A DNA stretch of 64,000 bases from UBA1926 sp036732005 (lineage in GTDB: Bacteria > Planctomycetota > Phycisphaerae > Phycisphaerales > UBA1924), in assembly GCA_036732005.1 (NCBI GenBank), contig DAINDF010000003.1, positions 124,001-188,000 of the forward strand, in the 5' to 3' direction. Position numbers and translations under genes: made by a program. Below, piece by piece: positions 9,376-16,869 of this stretch (position 1 is the first letter of the stretch; every line of letters starts with the position of its first letter). A model generated the notes under the pieces. The model ran no database searches and had not been told where the DNA came from. It saw only the letters and a list, made by a program, of their open reading frames with translations.

Positions 9376-9991
9376 CGCCCGGGCCCCCCTCGGAGTGCTC
9401 GAGAAGCGACACCACACGCTGCACCAGCGTGCCCGCGTCCGCCGGCAACGACAGCACCGCGTCCGCCCCGTTCCCCAGCCGACGCGCCCGGTCGCCCTCG
9501 TCCTCCACCCGCCCCACGCTCACCACCCGCGGCCTGTCCGCCGCCGGCATCCCGCGCGCCGTCTCCGCCACCATCTCGAGCGGCACCGAGTCCACGCCGT
9601 CATCCAGCAGGATCAGGTGCGGACGGAACTGCACCGTCAGGATCCCCGCGTCGTACGCGCCCGCCGCCACCCGCACCTCCACCCGGGGCTGCCCACGGAG
9701 CGCCTCGGCCACCCGCTCGAGCGGCGAGGGAGGTTCGTGGATGCAAAGCACCCGACGCACCCCGCCCTCCAGCACCCCCAGGGGGATCCCGTTCTCGCGC
9801 ATGAAACGGATCAGCTCTTCACGGGGGATCCGCCTGAACTTCGACCCCGGCACCCGGAACCCCTGCAGCCGACCGCTGTCGAAGCAGCGGATGATCGTCT
9901 GCTGCGACACATTGCACACCTGCGCGGCTTCCCCGGTGCTGAACACCGTTTTCTCCGCCCAGGCCTGATCGTCCGCGTTCGGCGCTGCCAT
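9362..9991 (-). CDS. Excisionase-type HTH protein with receiver-like C-terminus
   Basis: The 209-residue protein starts MAAPNADDQAWAEK; GGGA sits 7 nt before this ATG, and a longer frame to 10048 is less likely. Residues 14-65 form a MerR/excisionase-type winged helix (VFSTGEAAQVCNVSQQTIIR, then GFRVPGSKFRRIPREEL). Residues about 80-200 resemble a receiver fold (HLILLDDGVDSVPLEMV), with the conserved lysine replaced (AVLSLPAD). This HTH plus receiver order is a recurring planctomycete arrangement. DNA binding is likely; phosphorylation is uncertain. The stop is TAG, inside the HDOD gene start. Confidence 0.8.
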   Translation of the reverse strand: MAAPNADDQAWAEKTVFSTGEAAQVCNVSQQTIIRCFDSGRLQGFRVPGSKFRRIPREELIRFMRENGIPLGVLEGGVRRVLCIHEPPSPLERVAEALRGQPRVEVRVAAGAYDAGILTVQFRPHLILLDDGVDSVPLEMVAETARGMPAADRPRVVSVGRVEDEGDRARRLGNGADAVLSLPADAGTLVQRVVSLLEHSEGGPGDATA

Positions 9992-10148
9992 CTGGCGATC
10001 CCGCAATGCATCGCGGGCGGCCGATCCGTGGCCGATCAAGGGCATCACAACCCTGCCCGCGATCGGCGCGGTATCGACCCACCACGACCCTGACTTGATC
10101 CGGATCCGGCCGCGCCCGCATGCAACCGACGATCCCGCAGAGACTTCC

Positions 10149-10871
10149 CTATTCCGAGGGCCGCGCCTTCCACAGACGCACCGCCTCGGGTTCCCGCGCG
10201 TACACCGGCAGCACAGACGCCGCAGGCCCCGACCTCAGAAGGAGGCCGACACTCAAACACGAAGCCGCGGAGAATCGCGGCTCGGCTGTCACCAGCCCTA
10301 AATCTTTGGCACGCAAGCGGATCGCGTCCGGCAAGAACCGGTCGGCAATCAATATTTCCGCGCCCAGCCCCGCCAGGCCGTCCGGGCCAACCACCCCGAT
10401 CTCATCCCCCACGATCGGGTGGCAGTCCGCCCCAAAAAGGGTGACATGCGTCGACTCCCGTTTCGACGCCAGGCACACCGCCGCCACGCCCGAGAGCCTG
10501 AGCCCCGCCGCCACCACCGCCGCCGAGGGCACACCCACCACCTCGGCCCCGGTCGCCTCCCCGAGCATCCGCGCGGTCGTCACCGCGACCCGCAGACCCG
10601 TGTACCCCCCCGGCCCGACCGAGACACACACCCGGGCCAACCCCTCGGGCGCCACCCCAAGGGCCCCACGCACCCGCTCGATCGCCGGCATCAGCCCGTC
10701 GTCGTGCCGAGCCCCCGGCCCCAGCGGCACCCCGACCACCTCGCCGATGGACCCGTCCGAGCGGAGCACCGCCCCCGCCACGCCCGCGGCGGGGGGGTCG
10801 TCGTGGGCGCTCGGGTTGCTGGTCTCGATCGCCAGCACCCAAGCCCCGGCGGCATGGGGAGCATCGCTCAT
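10149..10871 (-). CDS. tsaB: tRNA threonylcarbamoyladenosine biosynthesis protein TsaB
   Basis: The 240-residue protein belongs to the ASKHA fold TsaB family. Its first strand is WVLAIETSNPS, followed by HDDGLMPAIERV, the family signature SVGPGGYTGLRVAVTTARML, and VVGVPSAAVVAAGL. TsaB works with TsaD and TsaE to form the t6A base at position 37 of ANN-decoding tRNAs. A proline/glycine insertion after residue 20 is unusual. The C-terminus LPVYAREPEAVRLWK is the typical TsaB ending. TsaD and TsaE are not in the window. The stop codon is TAG. Confidence 0.93.
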   Translation of the reverse strand: MSDAPHAAGAWVLAIETSNPSAHDDPPAAGVAGAVLRSDGSIGEVVGVPLGPGARHDDGLMPAIERVRGALGVAPEGLARVCVSVGPGGYTGLRVAVTTARMLGEATGAEVVGVPSAAVVAAGLRLSGVAAVCLASKRESTHVTLFGADCHPIVGDEIGVVGPDGLAGLGAEILIADRFLPDAIRLRAKDLGLVTAEPRFSAASCLSVGLLLRSGPAASVLPVYAREPEAVRLWKARPSE

Positions 10872-10928
10872 CGCGCAAGCGTAGTGGCCCCAACCCCCCG
10901 ACCGGGATGAACCCGCCCGCCCGCCGGC

Positions 10929-11378
10929 TCACTCCGGATTCGATCGCCGCGATTTCTTGATCGCAGAACGCTGCTTCTTCGCGTCCAACCGCCGCTCCAC
11001 CGCCCCCTTGGTGGGCTTGGTCGGGCGACGCACCTTGGGCCTCACCAGCGCCCGCCGCACTGCTTCACCCAACAGCTCGACGCACGACTCCCGGTTTCGG
11101 TGCTGGCTCCGCTCGCTCTCGCACGCGATGAGCAGCTCATCGTCCTTGGTCAGCCAGTGCCCGGCCTGGGCCCGCAGGCGGTCCGCGGCGTCGGGCGGCA
11201 TCCCCAACGCCGGCACCGACACCCGCAGCACCGCCTTGGTGCTCCGGCGGTTGACATTCTGCCCCCCCGGGCCCCCGCTGGGCACGAAGGTGAACCGCAA
11301 CGCCTCCGGGGGCACGCGCACCCCCGGCGCGAGTCGCACCAGCCTCGCCGCGCTCGGCTCACCCTCGGGCATCGGCAA
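10929..11378 (-). CDS. arfB: Peptidyl-tRNA hydrolase ArfB (class I RF-like)
   Basis: This 149-residue protein has the release-factor-like core with the GGQ catalytic motif (FVPSGGPGGQNVNRRSTKAV), followed by a basic tail (KPTKGAVERRLDAKKQRSA, then IKKSRRSNPE). That combination of short GGQ domain and lysine/arginine-rich tail is the ArfB (YaeJ) architecture. It enters the mRNA channel of stalled ribosomes with its tail and hydrolyses the peptidyl-tRNA. The first 25 residues before the core are short, as in the family. It lies divergent to the next gene and 57 bp from tsaB. Confidence 0.93.
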   Translation of the reverse strand: MPMPEGEPSAARLVRLAPGVRVPPEALRFTFVPSGGPGGQNVNRRSTKAVLRVSVPALGMPPDAADRLRAQAGHWLTKDDELLIACESERSQHRNRESCVELLGEAVRRALVRPKVRRPTKPTKGAVERRLDAKKQRSAIKKSRRSNPE

Positions 11379-11425
11379 CGGTACGCTCTCCGGGCCGCCC
11401 CGCGCGGCGGAGAGGAACCGACCCG

Positions 11426-12292
11426 ATGATCACCCGCTGTGCGCCCGCCGCGCTCGCGCTGCTCGCCTCGATCCCGACGCTCGCGCAGTCCGACCCCGAG
11501 CCGGATCGCCCCCGCGACCTTGAGCCCTCATGGTGGACCGTCCGCCTCGACGCCGCGGCCTACTACCCCGCGCCCTCGGGCGATCTTCGGCTCCCCTCGT
11601 CCGGCACGCGGGGCCAGGAGATCGACCTGAGCGATCTGAACCTCGACAGCCCGCGCGTCGCCCCGCTCGGGCGGCTCAGCGTGCAGCGCGACCGCTGGCG
11701 GTTCACGCTGGGCGGTTTCGGGTACGCCGCCTCCGACCGCGGCGCGTTCGCCGACGAGCCGGGCCAGATCGGGGGCGCCCCCTTCGCCGCGGGCGACCGC
11801 CTGATTTCCGATCTCGAATACCAGTCGTTCGAGCTCGCCGTCTCGTACCGCGTTGTGCGCCACCGGGGCGAGGCGAACGAGCGCGGCGTGCCCCGGCTCG
11901 AAACGGGCGTTGACCTGATCGGCGGGCTGCGTGCCCACCACGCCTCGTTCGAGGTGCGGGTCGATCCCGCGGGCGCGCCCGCCGCGGTCACCGAGGCCGA
12001 CGCGGATGAGATTTTCGCCGAGCCCTTTCTCGGGGGTCGGCTTGACCTCGACTTTGCCAGGACCTTCGGCATCGAGGTGGAATCGACCATCGGCGGGTTC
12101 ACCACGGGCGACCGCACCTCCATCTCGTTCACCATCGGCCCGGCGTTCGTCTACCGCCCCATCCCCTCGGTGGGCCTGAAGATTGGGTACCACATGGAGG
12201 TGGTCGACCTCTCCGACGACGACGGTGCCGACGAGTTCGCGTGGCGCGGGTCGCTCGCGGGCCTGTACTGGGGCGTGCAGGTTTCGTTCTGA
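11426..12292 (+). CDS. Outer-membrane beta-barrel-like protein
   Basis: The 288-residue protein starts with a short signal peptide (MITRCAPAALALLASIPTLA) and then shows alternating aromatic and small residues typical of porin-like strands: WWTVRLDAAAYYPAPSG, WRFTLGGFGYAASDRG, FELAVSYRVVR, TSISFTIGPAFVYRP, and the closing GLYWGVQVSF with terminal phenylalanine. These are marks of an exported beta-barrel in the outer membrane. Ligand or pore function is unknown. It stands alone between arfB and the HU gene. Confidence 0.7.
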   Translation: MITRCAPAALALLASIPTLAQSDPEPDRPRDLEPSWWTVRLDAAAYYPAPSGDLRLPSSGTRGQEIDLSDLNLDSPRVAPLGRLSVQRDRWRFTLGGFGYAASDRGAFADEPGQIGGAPFAAGDRLISDLEYQSFELAVSYRVVRHRGEANERGVPRLETGVDLIGGLRAHHASFEVRVDPAGAPAAVTEADADEIFAEPFLGGRLDLDFARTFGIEVESTIGGFTTGDRTSISFTIGPAFVYRPIPSVGLKIGYHMEVVDLSDDDGADEFAWRGSLAGLYWGVQVSF

Positions 12293-12307
12293 CCGCCGGC
12301 GCCGGGA

Positions 12308-12345
12308 CGGCGGAGGGGGGCGTTGGGGCGGCGGAGGGGGGCGTT
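12308..12345. repeat. Short direct repeat after the beta-barrel gene
   Basis: The 17-bp word cggcggaggggggcgtt occurs at 12308-12324 and again at 12329-12345, 21 bp apart. It lies in the 334-bp spacer 12293-12626. The G-run may form quadruplex-like structure or simply be a slippage product. The rest of the spacer holds the HU promoter and leader. Confidence 0.7.
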
Positions 12346-12401
12346 TCCCGCCCGGTTCACGGGGTCGGGGCAATATTAACAAACGGTTCGTCCGAGACGG
12401 A

Positions 12402-12430
12402 TTGACCCCGATCGAAGCGTCTGCCATACT
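12402..12430 (+). promoter_or_regulatory. Predicted sigma-70-type promoter of the HU-like gene
   Basis: TTGACC at 12402-12407 and CATACT at 12425-12430 are separated by exactly 17 bp. Transcription would begin near 12437, giving a leader of about 190 nt before the HU start at 12627. The -10 hexamer is the same as that proposed for vapB. Confidence 0.55.
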
Positions 12431-12626
12431 GTTCGCGGCGTGGTTCGGGCTGGGCCACGGGGATGACCGGTCAGTATGCAGCGCTCGGCGCGGGGTGTTC
12501 CTCGCGGCTGTCGCTGCCCGCTCCCGGCATGTGGGCGTTTGATTCGGCTGACCACGACACGCAACGCAGACCCACGCCGAGCGATCGGCCGAGTCCGGGC
12601 GTGTCGAGAACCGCGAGGCTCGGGCG

Positions 12627-12998
12627 ATGGCGTCAGGCACCACCATCACGAAGAAAGAGATCATCGACCGCATCGTCGCGCGGACCGGCGTCCGCCGGAA
12701 CGAGGTCCGCGTCGTCGTGCAGGAGGTGCTCGACGAGATCGTCGCCGAACTCGGGCGGGGGCACCGCCTCGAATTCCGTGACTTCGGCGTCTTCGAGGTC
12801 AAGGAGCGGGCCGCACGCACCGCCCAGAACCCCAAGACGCTCGAGCCCGTGCTCGTCCCCGCCAAGCGGGCCGTGAAGTTCAAGCCCGGCCGCAGGATGA
12901 AGGACATCCTCGAGACCCCGCCCGGGGACGCCCTCGCCGAGGTCAAGGTCGCCGGGGCGGCGCTCGACGCCTCGTCGAACGGGCTCGTCCGCCGCTGA
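12627..12998 (+). CDS. HU/IHF-family DNA-binding protein
   Basis: The 123-residue protein has the complete HU fold: ITKKEIIDRIVARTGVRRNE at the N-terminus, a dimer helix VVQEVLDEIVAEL, then LEFRDFGVFEVKERAARTAQ and the DNA-embracing arm AQNPKTLEPVLVPAKRAVKF. HU proteins bend and compact DNA. It is about 30 residues longer than classic HU, with a C-terminal tail (DALAEVKVAGAALDASSNGL). The upstream leader is long and may carry post-transcriptional control. HU versus IHF subtype cannot be decided. Confidence 0.93.
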   Translation: MASGTTITKKEIIDRIVARTGVRRNEVRVVVQEVLDEIVAELGRGHRLEFRDFGVFEVKERAARTAQNPKTLEPVLVPAKRAVKFKPGRRMKDILETPPGDALAEVKVAGAALDASSNGLVRR

Positions 12999-13077
12999 GG
13001 CCCTACGTCCCGTGCCCCTCGCTTCCTCGGTGGGATGGGCTTGCCGCTCCTCTTTCCATGTCGTCCGCACGGGTTGT

Positions 13078-13219
13078 GAATCGGATGCCCGGTCGTTCTC
13101 GGGCGTCGGTGCCGGCGTTCATCTCGAACAGTGAACCACGAGCGGATGGCGTGAGCCGTTCCGATCCGCCGTCACGATTCGAGACGCGGGCACCGAGCAC
13201 AAGACGGACCGGAGATCGG
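13078..13219 (-). repeat. Diverged copy of the 254-bp repeat found at 38.1 kb
   Basis: Read on the minus strand, this segment matches the 5' half of the units at 38101-38726. Shared blocks include CTTGTGCTCGGTGC, CGTGACGGCGGATCGG, CTCGTGGTTCAC and GGCACCGA in the same order. The outer pairing arms (TCGGTGC and GCACCGA) are kept, whereas the inner hairpins are altered. It sits in the 262-bp gap between the HU gene and the coiled-coil gene. No other content is visible in that gap. Confidence 0.75.
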
Positions 13220-13260
13220 TCTCGCAGAGCGTGCAAGGCGGCCCCGCGGCAATACGGCGG

Positions 13261-14964
13261 TCAGTCCGCCTTGGGCTCGGCGGGCTTCTTTGCGATCGCC
13301 TCGAGCCGGCCGAAGTAGTGCCGCACGGCGTCGTGGTACTCGCGCGGGACGCGCATGGACTCGATCGCCTCCGAGGCCTGCACGGCCGAGGCGTTGACGA
13401 CCTCGCCAAACTGGGCCGTCGCCTCGCCCTTGACCTGAGCGCCGTACACGAGGGTGGAGCCGATGATCGGCCCGCCCTGGTTCGGCACGCTCGCCTTCTC
13501 GCCCTTGAGGACATAGTCGTCGGCGGGCGGGAGATCCGGGTTCGCCCGGCCGATGTCGCCGCCCTCGCCGATCCCGCGGCCGACACGCTGCCCGTCGCCC
13601 TGCGCCATGCCCGGGTTCATGCAGGCGCCGCCCTCGCGGAGTGACTGGCCGTACTGCTGCATCTGGGCGTTGCAGGCGCTGGCGGCCTGGTCGAGGGCCC
13701 GCATCTCGGCGGCGAGCATCTCGGCGGCGGAGAGCTGGTCGGTGAGTTGGCCCGCGCCCTGCATGGGCTGCCCGCCGGCCATGCACTGGGACATCTGCGA
13801 CATCGCCTGCGCCATCGACTGCATCGCCTCGCTGGCGGCGAGCCGGCTCATCACCGAGTTCATGAGCGCGTCGCGGTCGGCGGCGCTGAGGCCCTGCATC
13901 TGCTGCAGCGCGTTCTGGAGCGCGCTCGGGTCGCCCGCGAGGCGCGAGGCCTGCTCCGGGGACATCCCCATCTGCTCCAGACGCTCCCGGAGCGCCTCGC
14001 GCTCGGCGGCGAGACGCTCGACCTGCTCGGCGAGCTTCTCGAGTTGCTCGGCGGCGGCGGCGCGCTCGGCCTCGCTGAGGGCCCCGGCTTGGGCGGCGGC
14101 CTCGAGCTTCTCGAGCGCGGCCTTCGCGTCCCCGAATCGGCCCTGCGCGAGCGCCCGCGCGAGATCGGTCGCGGGCCCGGGGCCCGGGGTCCGGAGCCGC
14201 TGCATCGCCTCCCGCATCGCGTCGAGGCGTTGGGCCTGCTCCGACTGCTGCATCGCCTGCAACTGATCGCTGATCTGCGTGAGGCGCCTCAGGGCGGCGC
14301 GGTTGAGCTCCTCCGGGGTCTCCGCGTCGCCCTGGGCCGCTTCGTCCTCGGCCTTGTCCGCGGCGAGTTCGACGCCGGCGCGGTCGAGCAGATCGCTCAG
14401 CTCGGCCTCGCGGGCCTTGATCTCGAGGGCGGTGGTGTGCACGGCCGCGTCCCGCTCCGACTCGGCGACGCGGCGGTCGAGCAGGCCCGAGAGATCGTGC
14501 CGGGGCGCGAACAGGTGCACGCCCACGCCGGTCGCGAGCAGCAGCACCGGCAGCCCCCAACGGGCGGGGGCACGCACGGGCACCGCGTCGCGCAGCACGA
14601 CCCGGCGGGCACGCTCCGCGGCAGACTCGGCGACCGCGAGCGACCAGGCGTCGGTCCGGCCCGAGGCGGCGACCGCGGTGCTCAGGGTCTCCCTGAGGCC
14701 CGCCCGCCGGTCGACCTCGTCGGCCAGGGCGAGGCCCCTTGGGCGGCGGACCACGGCCGCGAGGGCGGCGACCACGACCGAGAGACCAACCGCAACGCCG
14801 AAGGCCAAACGCCCGTCCATCGCAAGAGGCGAAAGTTTGCCCACGACCACGGCGAGCAGGGCCAGCGCCCCCGCCAAGGTCCCCACCCCGACGAGGCGAC
14901 GCAGGAAATCGGCGATAAGCAGCCGGCGGGAAGCCGCGGCGAGCACGCGCTGGATGTCCTGCAT
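13261..14964 (-). CDS. Membrane-anchored coiled-coil protein, function unknown
   Basis: The 567-residue protein has two N-terminal membrane helices (about 25-43 and 53-70), a third near residue 137-152, and then a long helical region rich in Ala, Glu and Gln (about 160-440) with heptad-like spacing such as AAAEQLEKLAEQVERLAAER. The methionine/glutamine-rich segment (AMQSMAQAMSQMSQCMAGGQ) is notable. The C-terminal 90 residues look globular (GPIIGSTLVYGAQVKGEATA). The layout recalls DUF4175-type proteins found beside von Willebrand-type and MoxR genes, but none are adjacent. Function is not assigned. Confidence 0.75.
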   Translation of the reverse strand: MQDIQRVLAAASRRLLIADFLRRLVGVGTLAGALALLAVVVGKLSPLAMDGRLAFGVAVGLSVVVAALAAVVRRPRGLALADEVDRRAGLRETLSTAVAASGRTDAWSLAVAESAAERARRVVLRDAVPVRAPARWGLPVLLLATGVGVHLFAPRHDLSGLLDRRVAESERDAAVHTTALEIKAREAELSDLLDRAGVELAADKAEDEAAQGDAETPEELNRAALRRLTQISDQLQAMQQSEQAQRLDAMREAMQRLRTPGPGPATDLARALAQGRFGDAKAALEKLEAAAQAGALSEAERAAAAEQLEKLAEQVERLAAEREALRERLEQMGMSPEQASRLAGDPSALQNALQQMQGLSAADRDALMNSVMSRLAASEAMQSMAQAMSQMSQCMAGGQPMQGAGQLTDQLSAAEMLAAEMRALDQAASACNAQMQQYGQSLREGGACMNPGMAQGDGQRVGRGIGEGGDIGRANPDLPPADDYVLKGEKASVPNQGGPIIGSTLVYGAQVKGEATAQFGEVVNASAVQASEAIESMRVPREYHDAVRHYFGRLEAIAKKPAEPKAD

Positions 14965-15042
14965 GGCACCTCCCGGGAACGGCGTTGGCCCAGTCTACGG
15001 GTTGAACCGCGTCACCCCTCCTGATGTTTCGGAAGAGCGTGC

Positions 15043-15078
15043 GATCGGGTTCGCCCGGCTCTGGAAAACAACCCGATC
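15043..15078. repeat. Inverted repeat between two minus-strand genes
   Basis: GATCGGGTT (15043-15051) and AACCCGATC (15070-15078) are perfect 9-bp arms around an 18-nt loop, just beyond the stop of the FmdB-like gene. It could be a transcript-end hairpin for that gene, though no T-run follows, or an operator for the coiled-coil gene that starts at 14964. Confidence 0.5.
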
Positions 15079-15097
15079 AATTTACGAAAACATGGCC

Positions 15098-15394
15098 TCA
15101 ATCGTCGGTGCTGATGGACTTGGGCCCCATCTTCCCGGCGGTCCGCTCCATGTAGCCGTCGCCGCGTTTCTCGTACTTGGTGAAGCCGAGGCGTTCGAGG
15201 TTCTGGTTGCTCAGAGCGCTCTTGCCCTTGAGGTCGGACCACTTGCCGGCGATGTTGGGCGTCTGCGGGACGCGGGCGACGGGGCGGCCTTCGTGCCGGG
15301 TCAGGGGGTCGGCGGAGATGGGCTGGACGAGTTCGAAGGTCTCGTCGGTCGGGTTCCCGTCCTTGTCGAGATAGGCGTAGACATAGGTGGGCAT
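15098..15394 (-). CDS. FmdB-like small protein lacking the zinc cysteines
   Basis: The 98-residue protein begins MPTYVYAYLDKDGNPTDETF and continues ELVQPISADPLTRHEGRPVA, which aligns with FmdB-type zinc ribbons (MPTYEY...CxxC...F......P....CP.CG). Both CxxC pairs are absent, replaced by LDKDG and RHEGRP. The C-terminal half (LERLGFTKYEKRGDGYMERT) is basic. Start 15394 is preceded by AGGA. FmdB proteins are proposed regulators; with no metal site this one must differ. It is divergent from the small membrane gene. Confidence 0.7.
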   Translation of the reverse strand: MPTYVYAYLDKDGNPTDETFELVQPISADPLTRHEGRPVARVPQTPNIAGKWSDLKGKSALSNQNLERLGFTKYEKRGDGYMERTAGKMGPKSISTDD

Positions 15395-15442
15395 GCGAAA
15401 TCCTATGGCCGGGCCGCGGAACAACGGGAGAGGGAGGAAGCC

Positions 15443-15634
15443 ATGCAGTGGATTCTCGGCTTTGCGCTCTGGTGGACCTTCGACGACGCGCTCGCGGCCG
15501 CGGTGGGCAATGCGGGGCTCGGGGCGCTGCCCTGGTGGGTGGTGTTCCTGGCGGCATTGACGCTGCACATGGCGTGCGGGGCGGACATCGTCGAGCAGTT
15601 GAAGCAGCTCAAGGGCCGGCTCGACAAGGAGTGA
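15443..15634 (+). CDS. Small two-helix membrane protein
   Basis: The 63-residue protein (MQWILGFALWWTFDDALAAA) has two hydrophobic stretches, about residues 2-24 and 29-46, and ends with a charged helix (IVEQLKQLKGRLDKE). GGGAGGAAG precedes the ATG by a proper distance. No family was recognised. It is divergent from the FmdB-like gene and converges on the rpsG terminator. Confidence 0.6.
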   Translation: MQWILGFALWWTFDDALAAAVGNAGLGALPWWVVFLAALTLHMACGADIVEQLKQLKGRLDKE

Positions 15635-15643
15635 TCGCGCACG

Positions 15644-15668
15644 AAAAACCCCTCGCGCGGGCGAGGGG
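15644..15668 (-). terminator. Rho-independent terminator after rpsG
   Basis: On the minus strand CCCCTCGC and GCGAGGGG pair around a 4-nt loop and are followed by TTTTT. It ends the rpsL-rpsG transcript about 40 bp after the rpsG stop. Confidence 0.9.
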
Positions 15669-15706
15669 TCGTTGGAGGCGTTGCGCTGGTGTGAAGCGGT
15701 CTCGGC

Positions 15707-16201
15707 TCAGCGGGCGAAGTGGGCGAAGGCCTTGTTCGCCTCGGCCATGCGGTGGGTCTGGTCGCGGGTCATCATGGCCTTGCCCTCGCCCTTGGCGGCG
15801 GCGATGAGTTCGTCGGCGAGGCGCTCGGCCATGGGCCGGCCCTTCTCGCCGCGGGAGGCCTGGATGATCCAGCGGAACGCGAGCGACTGCTGCCGCTTGC
15901 GGTTGACCTGGATGGGGACCTGGTAGTTGGCGCCGCCGATCCGCTTGGAGCGGACCTCGACATAGGGCTTGACATTGTCGATCGCCATGTGGAAGACGGA
16001 GATGGCGCTCTCGGGCTTGTCCTCGGTCTGGGCCCGGGCGAGGCGCTCCTCGATCTTCTCGAGCGCGTCGTACATCACGCGCTGGGCGACGGACTTCTTG
16101 CCGTCGTACATCAGGCAGTTGACGAACTTGGCGAGCACCTTGTCCCCAAAGACCGGGTCGGGACGCAGCTGCTCCTCGGACATCGTGATTCGGCCGGCCA
16201 T
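15707..16201 (-). CDS. rpsG: 30S ribosomal protein S7
   Basis: The 164-residue S7 includes the conserved blocks KFVNCLMYDGKKSVAQRVMY, IDNVKPYVEVRSKRIGGANY, QVPIQVNRKRQQSLAFRWII and the closing MAEANKAFAHFAR. S7 organises the 3' major domain of 16S rRNA at the head of the 30S subunit. It follows rpsL (110 bp spacer) in the usual order, but a terminator comes straight after, so fusA and tuf are not in this operon. Confidence 0.98.
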   Translation of the reverse strand: MAGRITMSEEQLRPDPVFGDKVLAKFVNCLMYDGKKSVAQRVMYDALEKIEERLARAQTEDKPESAISVFHMAIDNVKPYVEVRSKRIGGANYQVPIQVNRKRQQSLAFRWIIQASRGEKGRPMAERLADELIAAAKGEGKAMMTRDQTHRMAEANKAFAHFAR

Positions 16202-16311
16202 GTGAAACTCCTTGGCTCATCCGCCGGGGTCGGCCCCGGCCTTGTGTTCACCCGGGGGCGTGGAGCCGCCCGGATTACTTGCCGTTCCTCGCGCCGCGGC
16301 GGCGCGGGGTC

Positions 16312-16686
16312 TTACTTCTTGCCGCGCTTGGCGCCGTACTTGGACCGGGCCTGCTTGCGTCCGTCGACGCCGAGGCAGTCCAGCGACCCGCGGACGATGT
16401 GGTAGCGGACACCGGGGAGGTCTCGCACACGGCCCCCGCGGACGAGGACGATCGAGTGCTCCTGGAGGTTGTGCCCCTCGCCCCCGATGTACGCGGTGAC
16501 CTCGTTGCCGTTGGAAAGACGGACACGGGCGATCTTGCGGAGCGCGGAGTTGGGCTTCTTCGGGGTGGTCGTCTTCACCTGCAGACACACGCCGCGCCGC
16601 TGGGGGCACTGGTCGATGTCGCGGACCTTCGACTTGGTCTTGGGCGCCCTGCGAGGATTGCGGACCAGCTGGTTGATCGTCGGCAT
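16312..16686 (-). CDS. rpsL: 30S ribosomal protein S12
   Basis: The 124-residue protein has the canonical length and start (MPTINQLVRNPRRAPKTKSK). It contains CPQRRGVCLQV, TPKKPNSALRKIARVRLSNG with lysine 43, and GEGHNLQEHSIVLVRGGRV. Residue 88, lysine in E. coli, is arginine here (VRDLPG, codon 16423-16425). D89, which RimO can methylthiolate, is present. S12 lies at the decoding centre. It heads the rpsL-rpsG unit and is divergent from queE. Confidence 0.98.
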   Translation of the reverse strand: MPTINQLVRNPRRAPKTKSKVRDIDQCPQRRGVCLQVKTTTPKKPNSALRKIARVRLSNGNEVTAYIGGEGHNLQEHSIVLVRGGRVRDLPGVRYHIVRGSLDCLGVDGRKQARSKYGAKRGKK

Positions 16687-16770
16687 ATCTGTACGGCCCC
16701 TGTCCGGAACTCCCGAATGTCGGCACGCCGCCGTCGGCGCGCCGCGCCCCACCTCCCGCGGGGAACGGAA

Positions 16771-16798
16771 AGCATAGCCCCCGGCAGCGGCGAGGCAA
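16771..16798 (-). promoter_or_regulatory. Candidate promoter for rpsL-rpsG
   Basis: On the minus strand TTGCCT (16798-16793) and TATGCT (16776-16771) are 16 bp apart, about 85 bp before the rpsL start. This is the best pair in the 183-bp divergent spacer to queE. It is only a pattern match. Confidence 0.4.
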
Positions 16799-16869
16799 GC
16801 GGGCGGGGAGACGGCCGAGCCGGCCCGGGCGACCGCGCCCCGCGGCCCGGGGGATCTCTACGCTACCGC

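Noticed and set aside
16687..16869. preQ1 riboswitch before queE
   Set aside because: No compact hairpin with an A-rich tail was found in the spacer.
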